A DNA stretch of 64,000 bases from Lethocerus indicus (taxonomy: Eukaryota > Arthropoda > Insecta > Hemiptera > Belostomatidae), in the NCBI GenBank assembly GCA_019843655.1, contig JACDQD010000004.1, positions 28,221,872 through 28,285,871 of the forward strand, given 5' to 3'. Positions 11,801-25,100 of the stretch are shown here, piece after piece. A program made the position numbers and the translations under genes. Every line of letters begins with the position of its first letter. Within the stretch, counting starts at the first letter, position 1. A model generated the notes under the pieces. That model made no database searches, was not told the DNA's origin, and saw only the letters and a list, made by a program, of their open reading frames with translations.

Positions 11801-14800
11801 AGATCGATACCATTATCGGTGCTGGTTTCGCGTGCCAGTCCCCGATTGAGAGGCCGTCGGTCACAGGGGGATTGGTACTTTAAAGTCCCGAATTATGGCG
11901 CCCCGATTAGCCGAGAGGAAGCGTTCTGACTTTCATTTCTATTTTTACATCGCGCCAGTAACGAGAGCACAGGCTCGCACAGAAATTGCCGCCCTATCGC
12001 TACGGGCCTTTTTCGTGAATCAATTTCTTTTTTCTAAGAGATCGGCGACCAGGAGATTGCCGAATAATAACAGGGACTCCGGGGTCACGCCAACCCTGAG
12101 CAGACTTTGCACTCGCCCTTTTTCACTATAGAGCTAGTCTCGAACTCTGATGAAGGCAGTGACGCTAAATTGCAACAACGCTCCAGGTATTCCTTAATAT
12201 TTTGAAACTGTGTTTCCTCTGAATGTTAAAGGTGAATGAGCAATTTGTATCATTACTCGGCAGGAATTATTATTTCTCAGTATCGTAATTACAATTAGGA
12301 GAAAAATATTTACTCTTTTGTATTGTATCTAATGAAAATTTTACGACAGTCGAATGAACTATCGAAAGAAGAAGCCAGATGGTGCTCTTTCATTTAATTA
12401 TAGTCAGTAACGAAAGTAAGACATTACTGAGAGTACAAGTGATTGCGATGGGCGAGAACGGTGTCGATCGCAATCCCGATTTTCAAAATACCCGATGAAC
12501 AAAATCCGCTTAAAATTGCGTAAATTACAATTGGGACAAGTCCCCGCACAACGCCCGTGCCTGAAAACCGCGTTTCCAATTGAAATTAAATACTGGCGTG
12601 AATTGCAGATTTGGGTCAAATGTGCGTGTACGCCGGACGCTTTGAGCCACCAGCTATATCAAATTAAGAAATCCGTATCGGCATTCGTGATGGAAACACA
12701 ATTTTTCCAGGACTCATCTCGTTGGACGATTTGATATTATATAAAATGCACACAGTGGCAGTACCACCATCAATGTATTTTTCAATTAATTATATTCACC
12801 TTTGTCTTAACAATGATGATCAAACTAGTCACCAACAATGTCCCTCTGTATATATCTCTGGTTCTAGTGCGAATAACAAATATATGTCAATTATTATGTT
12901 ATTATATAATGGCTTATTTGAAGTTTTTAATGATTACCCATACGATATTTTTTATTGCTTTAGTTTTCTTAGTGATTTAATTAATTATTAATATTTAGAC
13001 AATTTGAAACATAACTGTCATCCGCGATAATGACGCGCTATAATTCCAAATCCCACAAGTTGTTTAGCCACAACACAATTTTCCGTTACAACGAATTTAT
13101 AATACCAATTAAGAAATAAGTATTTCTGCAATAAAAAATATACCGCAATTTAACCTTATTGACATTTTACTGTCTTGATGCATGAACGAGTGCGGTGATT
13201 AAATGTGTCGCAGCCGTATAACCGATGTTGACCCAGATTCGATGTATTTTTTTGAGGTCGGGCACTTCGAGTTTATGCACACGATGTAGACCGTAAACTT
13301 TGTTATCTATCTTCCTGCCGGCCGACATTTGGAGCCAATCGTTGAAATTACCCAAAGTTATGGTCGGGCAATTGAATTCAAGTGATAAAAACTTGGACCC
13401 AGTGTTTATTTAAATTTCATGCTGAAACGAATAGTTACAGTTAGTTCCTTATATAATCCCAATGTGTAAGTAGGTTGTGGGCTACTACTATTTAGAAAAA
13501 CTGATAATTGCAGTTCTTAAATTTTTCTTCGAACCTTGGTGAATCACTATCTCAATTCTCTGGAAATAAAACCGTTCCCAGAACGTCAAATTAGGCGAAT
13601 AACGTTAACATTTTGAAAGCATTAATTTTTAATTTGTCAGCTCGGCCTGGCGATAATGTCCCTTTTTTCTTGACGCTTATATTTTTCGGTTAGGCTTTAC
13701 CCGGTCTGAAGTAATAAATCGTGCCGGTGAGAAGGGAAGGGGACCTGCTTAAAAGGGGAGACATTAATCTCTCCATCCGGGGGACGATATTCACTTAGTC
13801 GGTTTTAATAGTGAGGGTGCGGCTATCTTTGAAAGTACAATAGATTAGTCTGGAAATAGAAGGCGATCAATAGAACTAATAATAATAAAAGATGTCCCAA
13901 AATTAACAGTATTCACTTACAGTCAAAAGTAAGAAGAATTTCTTGGATTCAGTTAAGAGCTAAATTTATATATTCTGAAATTTTAATACTTAATTTTTTT
14001 GATTGAAATGAATGTACGAATCAGCCATAAATTGATTTATGGACTATAATTATCAGTAGGATATCCATGGAGGTATACTTGACATGTAATGGGTATGGAG
14101 AGTGGGAATTTAATTTATACACAGTACAAAGCACTTTGATCGCTTAATCGCAAGCGTCAATCAACAATTATTATATCTAATAGACCACTTTAAGTCTGCC
14201 CTATCATACTTAATAATGATGAAAACATTTATTTATTCGTTATTGCCAACTGCCTTAACATTATTTTTAGAACAATTTCATATTTTTCGTTTGAACAGAT
14301 TATGCTGCTAATGCCTCTCTTGTAGTAATAGTCGGAGAGCTTTGTTATTGCTAATTGGTTCAACAAACAGTAAATCGTTACGACATTCGGTTGTATCGTC
14401 GACTATATAGAAGAATAAAGAAAACGAATTTGAGTTTCAAATTCCTGAAGGAATAGCCTCCACTCCTACCAAAGACTTTCTGTAAAACCATTGATTGTGT
14501 CACCATACAAGAATGGTCACTTGTCGAAGCCTACTGCGTATTAGGTTATAAATGCGTCCGGACTATTAGCCGTACGGTTCTAGCTCCGGACGTGGTTAAG
14601 GTTATAACTCCTGGACGGGAATTTCGCTGCGGGGGCTTCAAGGGACGAAATTCGCGAATGTTGTTCACCGTGAGCGGTGCTCAAATGCAATGGTCCCTGG
14701 GAGGGGCCCGGGCCCCCATTTCGGTACGGCCGGCTCAATTATCCCGTGTCAGTTCACCGCACATCACCGCCTCCACCTGTCAATTCCCCACGCACCCCAA

Positions 14801-14914
14801 AATCCCCGTCCTATCCCCGAGGGGGGCGGCAGGAGGAGGGGGAATGCCCTCAATTTACGGAGACCAACAACATTTTCAAAAATTTTATTACGCAATAAGT
14901 ATAATAATAACTTA
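8855..14914. other. non-coding stretch with small palindromes
   Basis: This 6-kb stretch has no recognisable gene. It holds a perfect 20-bp AT-rich palindrome at 8954-8973 and GC-richer patches at about 9600-9860, 10740-11140, 11740-12120 and 14590-14850. The last patch includes a perfect GGGGCCCGGGCCCC palindrome at 14703-14716. Open frames of up to about 114 codons occur in the GC-rich patches, but they overlap in several frames and show no domain. Confidence 0.55.
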
Positions 14915-15239
14915 TTAGGGTGTCCCATAATTTCTTTCCCTTTTCTGGAGCGAAATGAATACAGTACAATATATCGATTCACATATCCCATCTTGATTAA
15001 ATGCTTATGTACCGTTGTCCTGGGAATGTTAATGGCATCCGCTATCTCGCGCACACTATATCGCGTATTTTCAGCTAGTATAGCCTTCGTCTTGCAACTC
15101 CGAATTGCCGGCTCTAAATTTCATAAACCGATTGCTGGGTATAAACGGGGTAAATCTTGTCTGCAGTGTCCTTTGCACTATTGCCTTTTTTAGAACAATG
15201 AAGCGTAACATGCCGCAAATGCGTCTTTTGGCTCTCCAT
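14915..15239 (-). pseudogene. mariner-family transposase relic, N-terminal part only
   Basis: Read on the minus strand, translation from the ATG at 15239-15237 begins MESQKTHLRHVTLH, which resembles the start of mariner transposases. It continues through KKGNSAKDTADKIY and stops after 41 codons. A frame shift at about 15124 gives FMKFRAGNSELQDE, like the mariner W-F-x-K-F-R-x-G-N-F-x-L-E-D segment. A further shift at about 15084 gives REIADAINIPRTTVHKHL, the second helix-turn-helix of the paired DNA-binding region. Sequence resembling transposase ends near 14967. The plus-strand string TTAGGGTGTCCCATAATTTC at 14915 looks like a mariner terminal repeat, with TA just before it as a possible target duplication. 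The acidic catalytic domain (roughly 200 residues) is missing, so this is an internally deleted, frameshifted, inactive copy. I could not find the matching right-hand repeat. Confidence 0.8.
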
Positions 15240-18200
15240 TTTGCAGGAAAAATGTTAAAAGACACTTTGTCACCGACGAAACGCACTTTGAAAAAGCAAC
15301 TCTTCCTCCCGCGCTGTTCCGCCGGTTAGCTTTCAGCCACCAATTATTTACCTAATTTCACCGTATATGTAATGATATATGTAATTCTAACCGAATAGAT
15401 GCGTCAGAAACACAGATAAACTTGTTCGGCAGTTTATACGTCATAAGTCGCATCCGTTTAACGATATCCACCGAACAGGATTAAATCAGCGCGGGCCTGT
15501 AATTTGCACATTTCTGCGTTATGTGGTACACGCCGCTTCGGAGCCCATTCAGTAAATTCGAATTGGATTTCACTCTTCATTCTGTCCGAAATATGATTCA
15601 ACTGTTAGTGTCGTTCCGAACGCTACTGAAGGCGGGACCGAATTGGAGCGAAAAAAGCCGGCGAGTGGAGAAATAAGTAATATGATCAATGGGGCCGTAA
15701 ATTGAAAGACATATTGTCCGAATTCGCAAGCAATCTCTCTCATCGTCGCGAATTCTTCTCGTTCTTCTATCTTTTATCTTAAGAGGGCACAACAAATTGG
15801 AAATTTCAGCGCGCCAACTTCGAATTTCATACTTTCACAAAAAACGAATCATTAATTGAATCAAATTCGAGAAGTCGGCCGATCAACAATTCCATATCTG
15901 CTCCATGATACGGTCGGTCGGTCGGGACTTCTCTTTGTAATAAATGGGCAAATTTTCGCGCGGAAGGCAGATACGAATGGGCGGGAATATTGTCCCTGGG
16001 CGATAAGAGAAAGGAAGCGAGGAGTGAGTGAGTACGCGTTGCATACAAATTCATGAGGATAACCCGGGGAGATCTACTCACGTGATAAATGTTCACTGGG
16101 CCCGGCACGAATTACTACTCGGATAAATTTTAACCCAGCCAATTTCAGGACAACGATAAAAAGACTAAAAACTCGCGATAAAAAACTTTCTACACTCAGA
16201 GTTTACTTCACTCAGCTTTTGAAGGAGCTATTAATTAATTTTGAAGGCCAATTTTAAGCCCTGAAATCGCAATTTCCACTCAACTTTTAATGATAAACGT
16301 TAACTGCTATTTATGAGTGGCAAGTTTATTATTGAGATGCATAACTCTATACAGGTAATAATACAGTTTGAAATCAGGATACGCATTCTGGTGTGGCGGC
16401 GGGCGAATGTTGGGGACCGGCGTGCGCATTTGGACTAATCAAGATTACGAGTGGAGCGCCGACTGCGATATTAACACGGTAGGCGGGCTAATAACACTTT
16501 TCAATGAACTTCAACTTGTATTCCCCATCATGAATTTTGCCCTCGAGTCTCCCTCCCAACTCTTAGCAATACGGTTGATCACTTATTCAATAAACCTGTG
16601 AAACCAGAAAATTTTAATAAAATAAATTAGCCCCAGCCACCTGTTATATTACAGTCCCTGATAAGATGATCAGCTAACATACACTTGGCAAGAAAAAATA
16701 TCTTAATAATTTATTAATGCTACAATAATAAAAAGTATAAATTAAATTTAATAAAAATGGTATTAAATATTATAAGTATTGTCACGTTCATATTCGGCTT
16801 ACCAAATGTTCTGTGAAGTTTATTCTTCAAATTAATTATAGTCGTTTACTAATCTATGAGGTTAGCCTGTAATTGATACTATCTACAATTAATTATTCTC
16901 AACCCTAATTATGGTTTAATTTAATTTAACTATAAAAGAATGTATTAAACTTTAATATCTAACTTATCAACGAATCCTCCATATTAAGTAACTGCATTAT
17001 TAAATTTAATGACACGTACATTTTATTTTCTACGTTTTTAAATTTTGTTCGAGACATAGGTTCAACAACCCACTTAATAGTTTGGAAGGTTTCCCAAATT
17101 TCAATAATATAAATCCGTGTCTCCTATAAACTATACTACCTTCTGTGAGCACAGTTTTATATAAAATTCAGAACCAATTTGTTTTGTCAATTAAGGAACA
17201 AAAAAATTGTGACAATTAAATACGGACCCACTTGAAAGTGACGTTCGGGTTCGGAAATTCCGTTTTTCTTTCCAATTCCAAACAATATTTCCGCCGTTTA
17301 ATTGTATACAGTTGGTTCGATCAACCTCGAGCGATGGAACACCCCTCCGAAAATAACTTTGCCAGCGGGCTAAGAGCCTTCGGGGGTACCGTCATACGGC
17401 CTGGCAGGACACACATCCGTTTATAGGCGGCTTTACCCTCCCGGCCGGATATCCGAACGAGGCCCCTTCCCCCACCCACCATCGATATTGAGCAATGAAC
17501 CGCCGCGGTGAATGGAAACGTAAAAAACTACATCAATTATTCATCGTGCGCCATTCGCCCCTTGGCAGCGAGAAAGCCGCGCCAAATGAAGTAATGAGGT
17601 TCCCTTATTAGGTCCGGTAACCGAATACTGCCCCGAATCCCCCCCATTCACATTTATATCCCCGGTTCGGTCTGAAATATAATTATCGGCATGCTTGCGA
17701 TATCCTTTTGTAGGACCGGGGAAGAAGAAAGTTCTTTCATAAAGTTCGGCGAAGAAAATATTCAATAAAATTGCTTTCTACCAATAATACATTTATTTGA
17801 ATTGCCGAGAAGTTCATTCGCAATGAAAGAGAGATTGTATTGCTAATGATTGCATTTTGCAAATTTTCAGTTGAAATAAAGACTTATTAATTGAACATTA
17901 TTTATTGATTAATTGATTGAAATAACTCAGTATGTGCCTTTGATTTCCAAAGTATTAGGGCAAAATAAATGGATTTTGACAACTTTTAAAGAGCAGTCTA
18001 AGTACACTTAGGTTTTGAAAGACGTTAATTAAAAATATATAAGAGGATTCCGCTCGAACACGGTTATCTTCCAGTCAAGGAATACGCCGTCTATGGAACC
18101 AACGGTTACATGTAACTCGAATTATATAATAATTTATGTTGCAAAATAGTAATCATTTTTTTATATTGTACAATAAAATATATTGCAATAACTCGTGTTA

Positions 18201-21200
18201 TTGTATAATATAGAGGCGATCTCATTTAAACATATTTATATATTTGAACATGTTTCACTCCATGATTTAGTGATATAGAAAACTATTTGAAGGCACCCGA
18301 ATTCAGATCCCAGTATTTGAGTAATTTCCTATCGGGGACACTCTCTAATTGATGTAATTACAATTTAAACTGGAACGATTGTGGAATCACCCCCCCTCAT
18401 CAACCTTCTATCAACCGTTGGTTTGTAAACATATGAACAGGCATGAAAGTCCGGATTAATTGTGCCGAATAATTTGCATTCGAATTCTGTAAACAGGAAA
18501 CTCTGCATAGGTCAATTGGTCGGATGATCGACCCACCTCAACGATTTGGACGGATTTTATTATTCAAATTAAATATGCAGATTAAATGTTGATTTCCGGA
18601 CTGCACGCGGGGACGCAGATTGGAGTTGTATGTAAAATTGAATATGGGTTCAATAAAGATTTCGCAGGTGTAAATGAAATGTTGGCCAATCATGAAGTTC
18701 TCCGATTGTTATTTCCCTACATGTTAATTTGGTAATGAATTCATTTCAGTTTAATACACATCAGTAAGGAATAATAAAATAATGTTCGGCGTTCTCGAAT
18801 AGCAATTAACAGTAATATTTCGGGCGTATGGTTTAGGGACCGGAGTAAACTACTACTGCGTATAAGAGAAAAACAGTGAGTGAAAACACGCCATCGACGC
18901 CCCCCTTCAACTGTCTTAAATACATTTCAGAGTTGTTTAAAATAGTGGTGTTCAGAGAAGACTAAAGAATAAATTGATCAGAAAAACGTATAACAAATAT
19001 TTTTCTAAATAATTTAATTACAATCAATATTTGACAGTGTCAGTCTCTGCCTCAGTGCTCGACTGACGGAATGGTCCAGCATAAAAACAACCACAGATTA
19101 AATTATTTGCGAGAAACTAATACTCTGAGACGGTTAAATTGGACCGAATCATGATTGCGAACCTGAAATAGATACAGTGCACTAATACGGCGTGGGCCGG
19201 AAGTGGGCCAATTTCGAACCAAGCACCAATTTTCAGGTTCTCCCACTTCTGTCAGTATGGTGGAACCAAGTTAGATTCATGACTTCCGCCAGGCGCCAGT
19301 TTTTAATCCGACCAAGAACGCCAAGAACACTTGACGGATGTGGACTTGATTACTGTTACTGAGACAGATGTGAAAATTATTAATTCCGCACTCAGTGCTA
19401 AACAAGTCCTTAATAAGCCAATTCCAGTTGAAATATTCAATGAGTTTATAAATCGGGCCGTATTTATCATATTTCTCCTTGTAATTTCGCCTAAACAAAA
19501 TACCTTTTGAATTTTATTGTTTTCTGTACAATTCCATAACATTTATTACCTCAGACTCCATACTCCCAGATTAATCATGAAATGCGACAGAATATAATAA
19601 AAAGCATGTTCCGAACCACCAATAAATATTCGTGCTCAGATAGTACAGCGAATATTATCGTTGATCATATTCAATCAACCACTCAGCTAAATAGGTTGAA
19701 GCGATCGCGTTATTTGTACTCGTTTCTGACCTCGATCAATTAATCTTTCAATTCTGTTTGCGTGAACACTTTATTTCTTGAATATTCGGTTGTGAATTTC
19801 TAAATTAAACTTTTCCCATTCGCTTTTGACAATATTAAGAATAAATATATAACGCGGGATATTTAACTTTCAGCATATTACGAAAATAAGGGAATTTAAT
19901 TGTGCAAAGAGATTGAGAAAAAATTTGGATCAGAGTGGATTTAATATTCGGGGAATTAATATCCGGTTACTCGGGGAATCGCGGATCGATTCCCGATGTC
20001 TTCGTTGCGAGACACTCAGAATTTATTTGAGGAACTGAGGGAGCCCCAAAAAAAATCTTCTCCCTCCGTCTATTGATCCGATACAAAATCAGAAGTGGAA
20101 GTTATTTCAGATTGAATTTGCTCACACGCTCGGAGACAAAATACGTCTTAGGCTACCTGCGATTCGACGACCTACTTCGGTCTTTCAGTTTATTTTTATT
20201 TTATTTTCTCAAAAGAAAATTTTGAGTACAATATTCATCGTGATTGAAAAATGTATACCACAATTGGATAAACAATTTTTGAGTGAAAACATTTTTATCA
20301 AATAATTATCGTGTAGGTAAACGGTAATACGACGAACTCGACATGCATTCTACTGATAATCTGAAAACTGAAACAGTAGGTTTCATTAAATGTATGACGT
20401 TTAATATATCAATTAATATAAGATAACTTTATTTAACTAATGGATACGGCGTTAATACAAACCTCTTGAACGGGCAAAAGTTTCATTTATTATTGATCCA
20501 ATGACTCAATCTAAAAGCGATAAGCCTATTGTAGAGATATCTCACGCGTTATCATATTTTTGTGTGTCATGATTCCTTCTCCACGATAGTGTTATAGCAA
20601 TCGCCTTATTCGGTAGATCTGGCACGTATGGGCTTCTCGGATGGTGTTCCGTTAAAGTAAAATACCGATGAACACCGGACCCGAAGGTGCCATGTGTTAT
20701 GAGGGTTTCTTCGGGGAAATCGTATCCTATCGAAAAAAATCCTTTCATGACCGCTTCCAGAACATTTATTTCAGAAATACGATGTATATATCCCAATCCT
20801 AAAATTAATAACAAAATTAACACTAGTTCACATTAGTGTTAAAACAGAATTAGAAAGTCATAAATTTTATTACAAGCTCGATTGCATATTTTCAAAAAAC
20901 ATTGTGAAATATGAAACAATTTTGCGTATTTTCCAGTAGACTAATGCATTTGAAATAATCCGTAATAAAATTAACTAAGCTATTAAGATTTATATTTGCA
21001 CTAAATAAACATTCTTGTAAACGGAAATCTAAAGAACCACTGGGCCGAATTAATTATCCGTCACACTTTATGATCCGTACAGAAATCAGGGGACAACAAA
21101 TAGGGCACAAGATGAAAAACATTGTCGCTAGGAAATTTGCTCGTCGGCCATTAATTATGTCTATTATTGGAGACGGTTTGGCGTGCAGTGTTCCACTCGG

Positions 21201-21600
21201 GAGGGCACACGGCCTAGCCTCTGTAGACAATAGAGAAGGAACACCCGGGGGGGTCTTTACCGAGCTCTCTGTCTCGACCGCTCAATTAACGCGTTCCGAA
21301 TAATCTAGTTAAGCGTTCGTATCGAACACGTTCACCTTTGTGTAATCGAGCGTGCAAACATGGAAAAATATCAAATTTCCTCGAGACCCGTAACCAGCCG
21401 AAATACATATTACTTGCGATGGGTGAATCGTTTATGTATAAGCTGCCGTGTTGGTACGCGGATTGACGGGTACGACGATCCCCTGTAACCGATATGTGCG
21501 TTATGTGATACGTGATGTTGGATATACCCTCACTGCCAAAACCGGTCTTGCATAAGAGACCAAATTAGTGGACATTGATATCTATTTATAGATATATTGT
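15240..21600. other. non-coding stretch, no firm gene
   Basis: The stretch is mostly AT-rich, with GC-richer patches at about 15540-16100, 16380-16480 (a weak coding-like segment, see findings) and 17230-17680. A nested foldback sits at 19200-19249: GAAGTGGG/CCCACTTC outside and GAACC/GGTTC inside, with a bulge of about 8 bases on one side. Open frames stay below 100 codons and none is recognised. Confidence 0.5.
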
Positions 21601-22105
21601 ACTATTCCCGATTCCCGGTGTTAGGGGGTTTAATTGTTTTTATCTGTAAATGCGGTGTTAGGGTTGTGGTTTGGGCCGGTTTGGGGTTGAGGTGGCGGGG
21701 GAGGCGGTGGCGGTGGCGGGGGCGGCGGGGGAGGCGGAGGTGGTGGGGCTCGGCGGGGGCCGCGCTCAGCTCAGTTAGTCGTTGCTGCGACTGCTCGCAG
21801 GCTCCCTTGCACCTCCCAGCCAGAGCACCGGCTTCTCGATCCAGACAAGTCAACCGCCGTTCCGACCGCTGCCTTTCACAGCTCGTTATATAACACGTAA
21901 CGAGCCCTTTATTGTCCCGTTACCGTCGGTTCTCTGTCTGTCGTTTGTGCTCGGATTTGTGTCGTGCTAGAGGAGTGCCCTTGCTGCTCCCAATGACCGT
22001 GTGACGCCGTCTGGCCCCCCTTAGACCTGTCTACAAAACTACCTGCCACAGGATTAAGTCCCGGCCGAAGCTCCGCGGGCCAAGTTCGTCACCAAAGACA
22101 AGGTC
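21601..22105 (+). promoter_or_regulatory. candidate CpG-rich promoter and 5' untranslated exon
   Basis: A G-rich tract (21693-21751, repeated GGCGG and GGTGG words) leads into GCTCAGCTCAGTTAGTC. The TCAGT at 21771-21775 matches the arthropod initiator. Counting the A at 21773 as +1, the bases at +28 to +32 (GGCTC) match the downstream promoter element RGWYV at four of five positions. About 330 bp of GC- and CpG-rich sequence follows, with no long reading frame, as expected of a 5' untranslated region. It includes an 8-bp hairpin, GCTCGTTA/TAACGAGC, at 21881-21905. A weak splice donor (CAAG|GTCTGT) lies near 22104. No clear TATA box sits upstream of the initiator. No coding exon can be tied to it, so the promoter call is inference. 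Confidence 0.3.
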
Positions 22106-25100
22106 TGTTCAGAGGTTTCAATTTTCGACTTAATTTAAAACAAATAATCGCATTGAATTCTGCGACGTTTAATTCCATGAAGCGGCTTCTTGACTTCATC
22201 CTGAAAAGATTATTCTTTCGTAACTTTACCGATCGTTAAATTAATTAATTATTACGAATAAGTTAACAATTAATCCGTTGAAATGATGATATATTTGTGT
22301 CTCGCCTAATTTACATCTTGAACTACAACATTGAATTATTATTAATCATAAATTTTGATATGTTAAAGTGGTTGATGGCCTTCGCTATTATTAGTCTTAA
22401 TCGTGATACCATATAAATAACCACGTATATTTCTAAATAACTGGAGTATTTTAAATATCGGTGTCTTAGAATAATATATATGTTTAAAATGCCTATATTT
22501 AACAAACTGTCGCTAGTTCCAATAACGCATTCTTTTCAAGTTGTGTGTCGCAGAGGATTCCGCTCGCCCTACAATAATTACCACAAATTTCCAAGTTTTA
22601 TTTCAACACCGAGAATTTATACGAATTTTTACGAATATTTGAGAAGTTATTTGCGAGAAATTACTGTAATGATAATAAATTAACATAATTTAGAAACGGT
22701 CAATTTGTAAGTTTACATGATCTATGAAGGCCGGATGCATAATCACTGATATTACGTTTTCCCACATACCGTGAATGTTTTCTTGATTTAATAGCGTTTG
22801 GAAATAAACTATAAAGTCATTTCAGTTTTTAAATTGCGCGTGAGAGAAACAATTTAATTAAACCATAGCCAATTGCATTGGGGTATTTCCTGGAATCAGT
22901 TGAAAGAGGTTCCTCATTCGCGATTTTCCATTCGTTGAAAATTCATGAGTCTTCCGGCCGTTTTAATTGCTTTCTTATCACTATACACTTCATTTTATGA
23001 AAATATATCAATTCAGTATATTATTTGTAGCATTTATTTTCTTTACAGCGTTGACTTCATTTTGTGACTTGAGCATTGCAAGAAGCGTAAATGGAAAATC
23101 CCAATTTCCAGTTGACGTAGCGAAAATTTGTAGAATTTAAAAAGGAATGAAGGTTGTTTAGTATTAAAACACTAATAGTATAGTGCACTCATTAATATCA
23201 ATACATAATCCGACGTAGTGTCACCTTCTACACTGTTGTCCTCGTATTTCGAATTCGTCTGTATTGGTTGTTACATACACTGTAAAATACTGATGGCGAA
23301 AATTTTATAAGGTTTATGAGTAGGATCCTGAACCGTCGTTAATTCCGCATTTCCCGCTTCAAAGAATCACAAATTTTAAGTAAATAACAATTTCGTGAAC
23401 GATTTCCTTTATGCAATCTAAATTTTTCTTCTTGCCTACTCATAGTACTTTATTTGACATTGTTCCTGCGTACAAAACGCATTTTCTGTTGCGCTCTGCT
23501 GTTCCTTATTACTAAAATATTACATTCAGTATTCTGTATCTTATTTAAACCAGTCCCCCTCGGATTGGCCACTTATGCGTCAAAGAATTTTGCCAAGTCT
23601 GTATTCCGGTCCAAAAAAGCTGTATATAACAGAAATTATATATTTAAATAATATTTCCTAAAATTCCCAGTGGAAAAATATAAAATAATAACCGAAAATA
23701 GGGATTGTGATCATAATCATGAACGATATAGTGGTGCTGAATAGCGATAGATATTACGTACTGAAATAGTAACGATGCTATTTCTTAATTTGATTAAGAA
23801 ATCACAGTGTCTACTGTGTTATGTAAACGACAAGAAAAAGAGGAAGTTCCCACTGCTTCGTTAGCTCAAGGTCTTGTTTTAAGAATTACGTAAAAATTCA
23901 TATTTAATAGTTTGTAACTACTGCGTATATTTACTGGACGAAATTATAGTTTGGACAAAGGACATGTAATTCATATTGGTTGAAGAAATTAGGATTGCAC
24001 AACTCTAAAATTAACTATGACTTGGTCTTCCGAACTGAAATTTATTTTAGTATGTAAATTGTAATATCTTTTAATTGTATTGCATCAGTGTACAAAATAG
24101 TCTTTGCCAATAATCTGAAAATGGGGCGATCGAATTACCCGGATGATTGAAAACGGGTAGTCGGACAGTGTCGTAGGACGGAGGGTTTCCAGTATAAATC
24201 TACGTCAGATTTGGGCTTTCAGGATCGTCTGTCCTCACGCCAACTTCAGACAGAAGTCGATATTGAATTGATAACGTTTCAAATGGGGGAGATGCATGGC
24301 AATTGATGTCGCCCGGGGGTGGTCGGATGAAGGGGTCGCCCTCAAATCTAAAGGCGAATGTCCAATCGCGTTGTACAGGCCTCGAAGTCCTTGAAATCCC
24401 GTCACGGAAGGGATTGTTCCAATGCGGTGCCCCGATTTTATGTTTAAACTCTCGGATTTTCCTAATTAAAATCGATAATTTGCCCGGGCTATTGTAAAAA
24501 GTCACGCAAACTGTATATTTTTTCCACTTTTGAATTTATTTCCTCCTCCGAATTCTGGTGTTAAAAAGCTATTGCTTGTTCTCCGTGTATTCAGCCGGTA
24601 TTAATATCGTGTCACGGATTTTCAGAAAAACCTATTCAAATTTATATTTATGCAGCGTTCTCAAAATAGACTACAAGGGTGTAAAGCGGTTTATGGACAG
24701 GCCTGTAAAGCTTCGTGGTATCTATCACGGCACAAATGACTTTCTGTCTCATCTTGCATGTTTTTCTAGACCTGATTTGGCTCTCTGCCACCATCAATTG
24801 CGTTTGTGAAGAGAAAATCATTCGGTTGTCTGTTGCCGATGAAGAACCCACGAATATTGTCTAGAATTTGTAGTAAAGAAAAAAGAAAAGATGTATAAAT
24901 AAAGTCAATGTCGGGTAAAAAAGTATATGGTTTACTAAATTTGCCAAAATCTCCGATTTCTTTAATACAATGCAATGGATAGTATCAACGACCATGTGAT
25001 TTATTTCGTCGATTTTTTGGTCCAGTTCCATGTAATGTGTTCTATTTGATAGTATCGTCTAGCCATAAAATGACATTGCTGACATGATCCATCGCTATCC

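Noticed and set aside
14690..15193. The longest open frame in the window, 167 codons on the + strand.
   Set aside because: It is largely antisense to the mariner relic and crosses its terminal repeat and a GC-rich flank. No domain is visible.
18042..22566. The 15-mer AGAGGATTCCGCTCG occurs at 18042 and again at 22552.
   Set aside because: In a 64-kb window one or two exact 15-mer pairs are expected by chance, and the match does not extend on either side.
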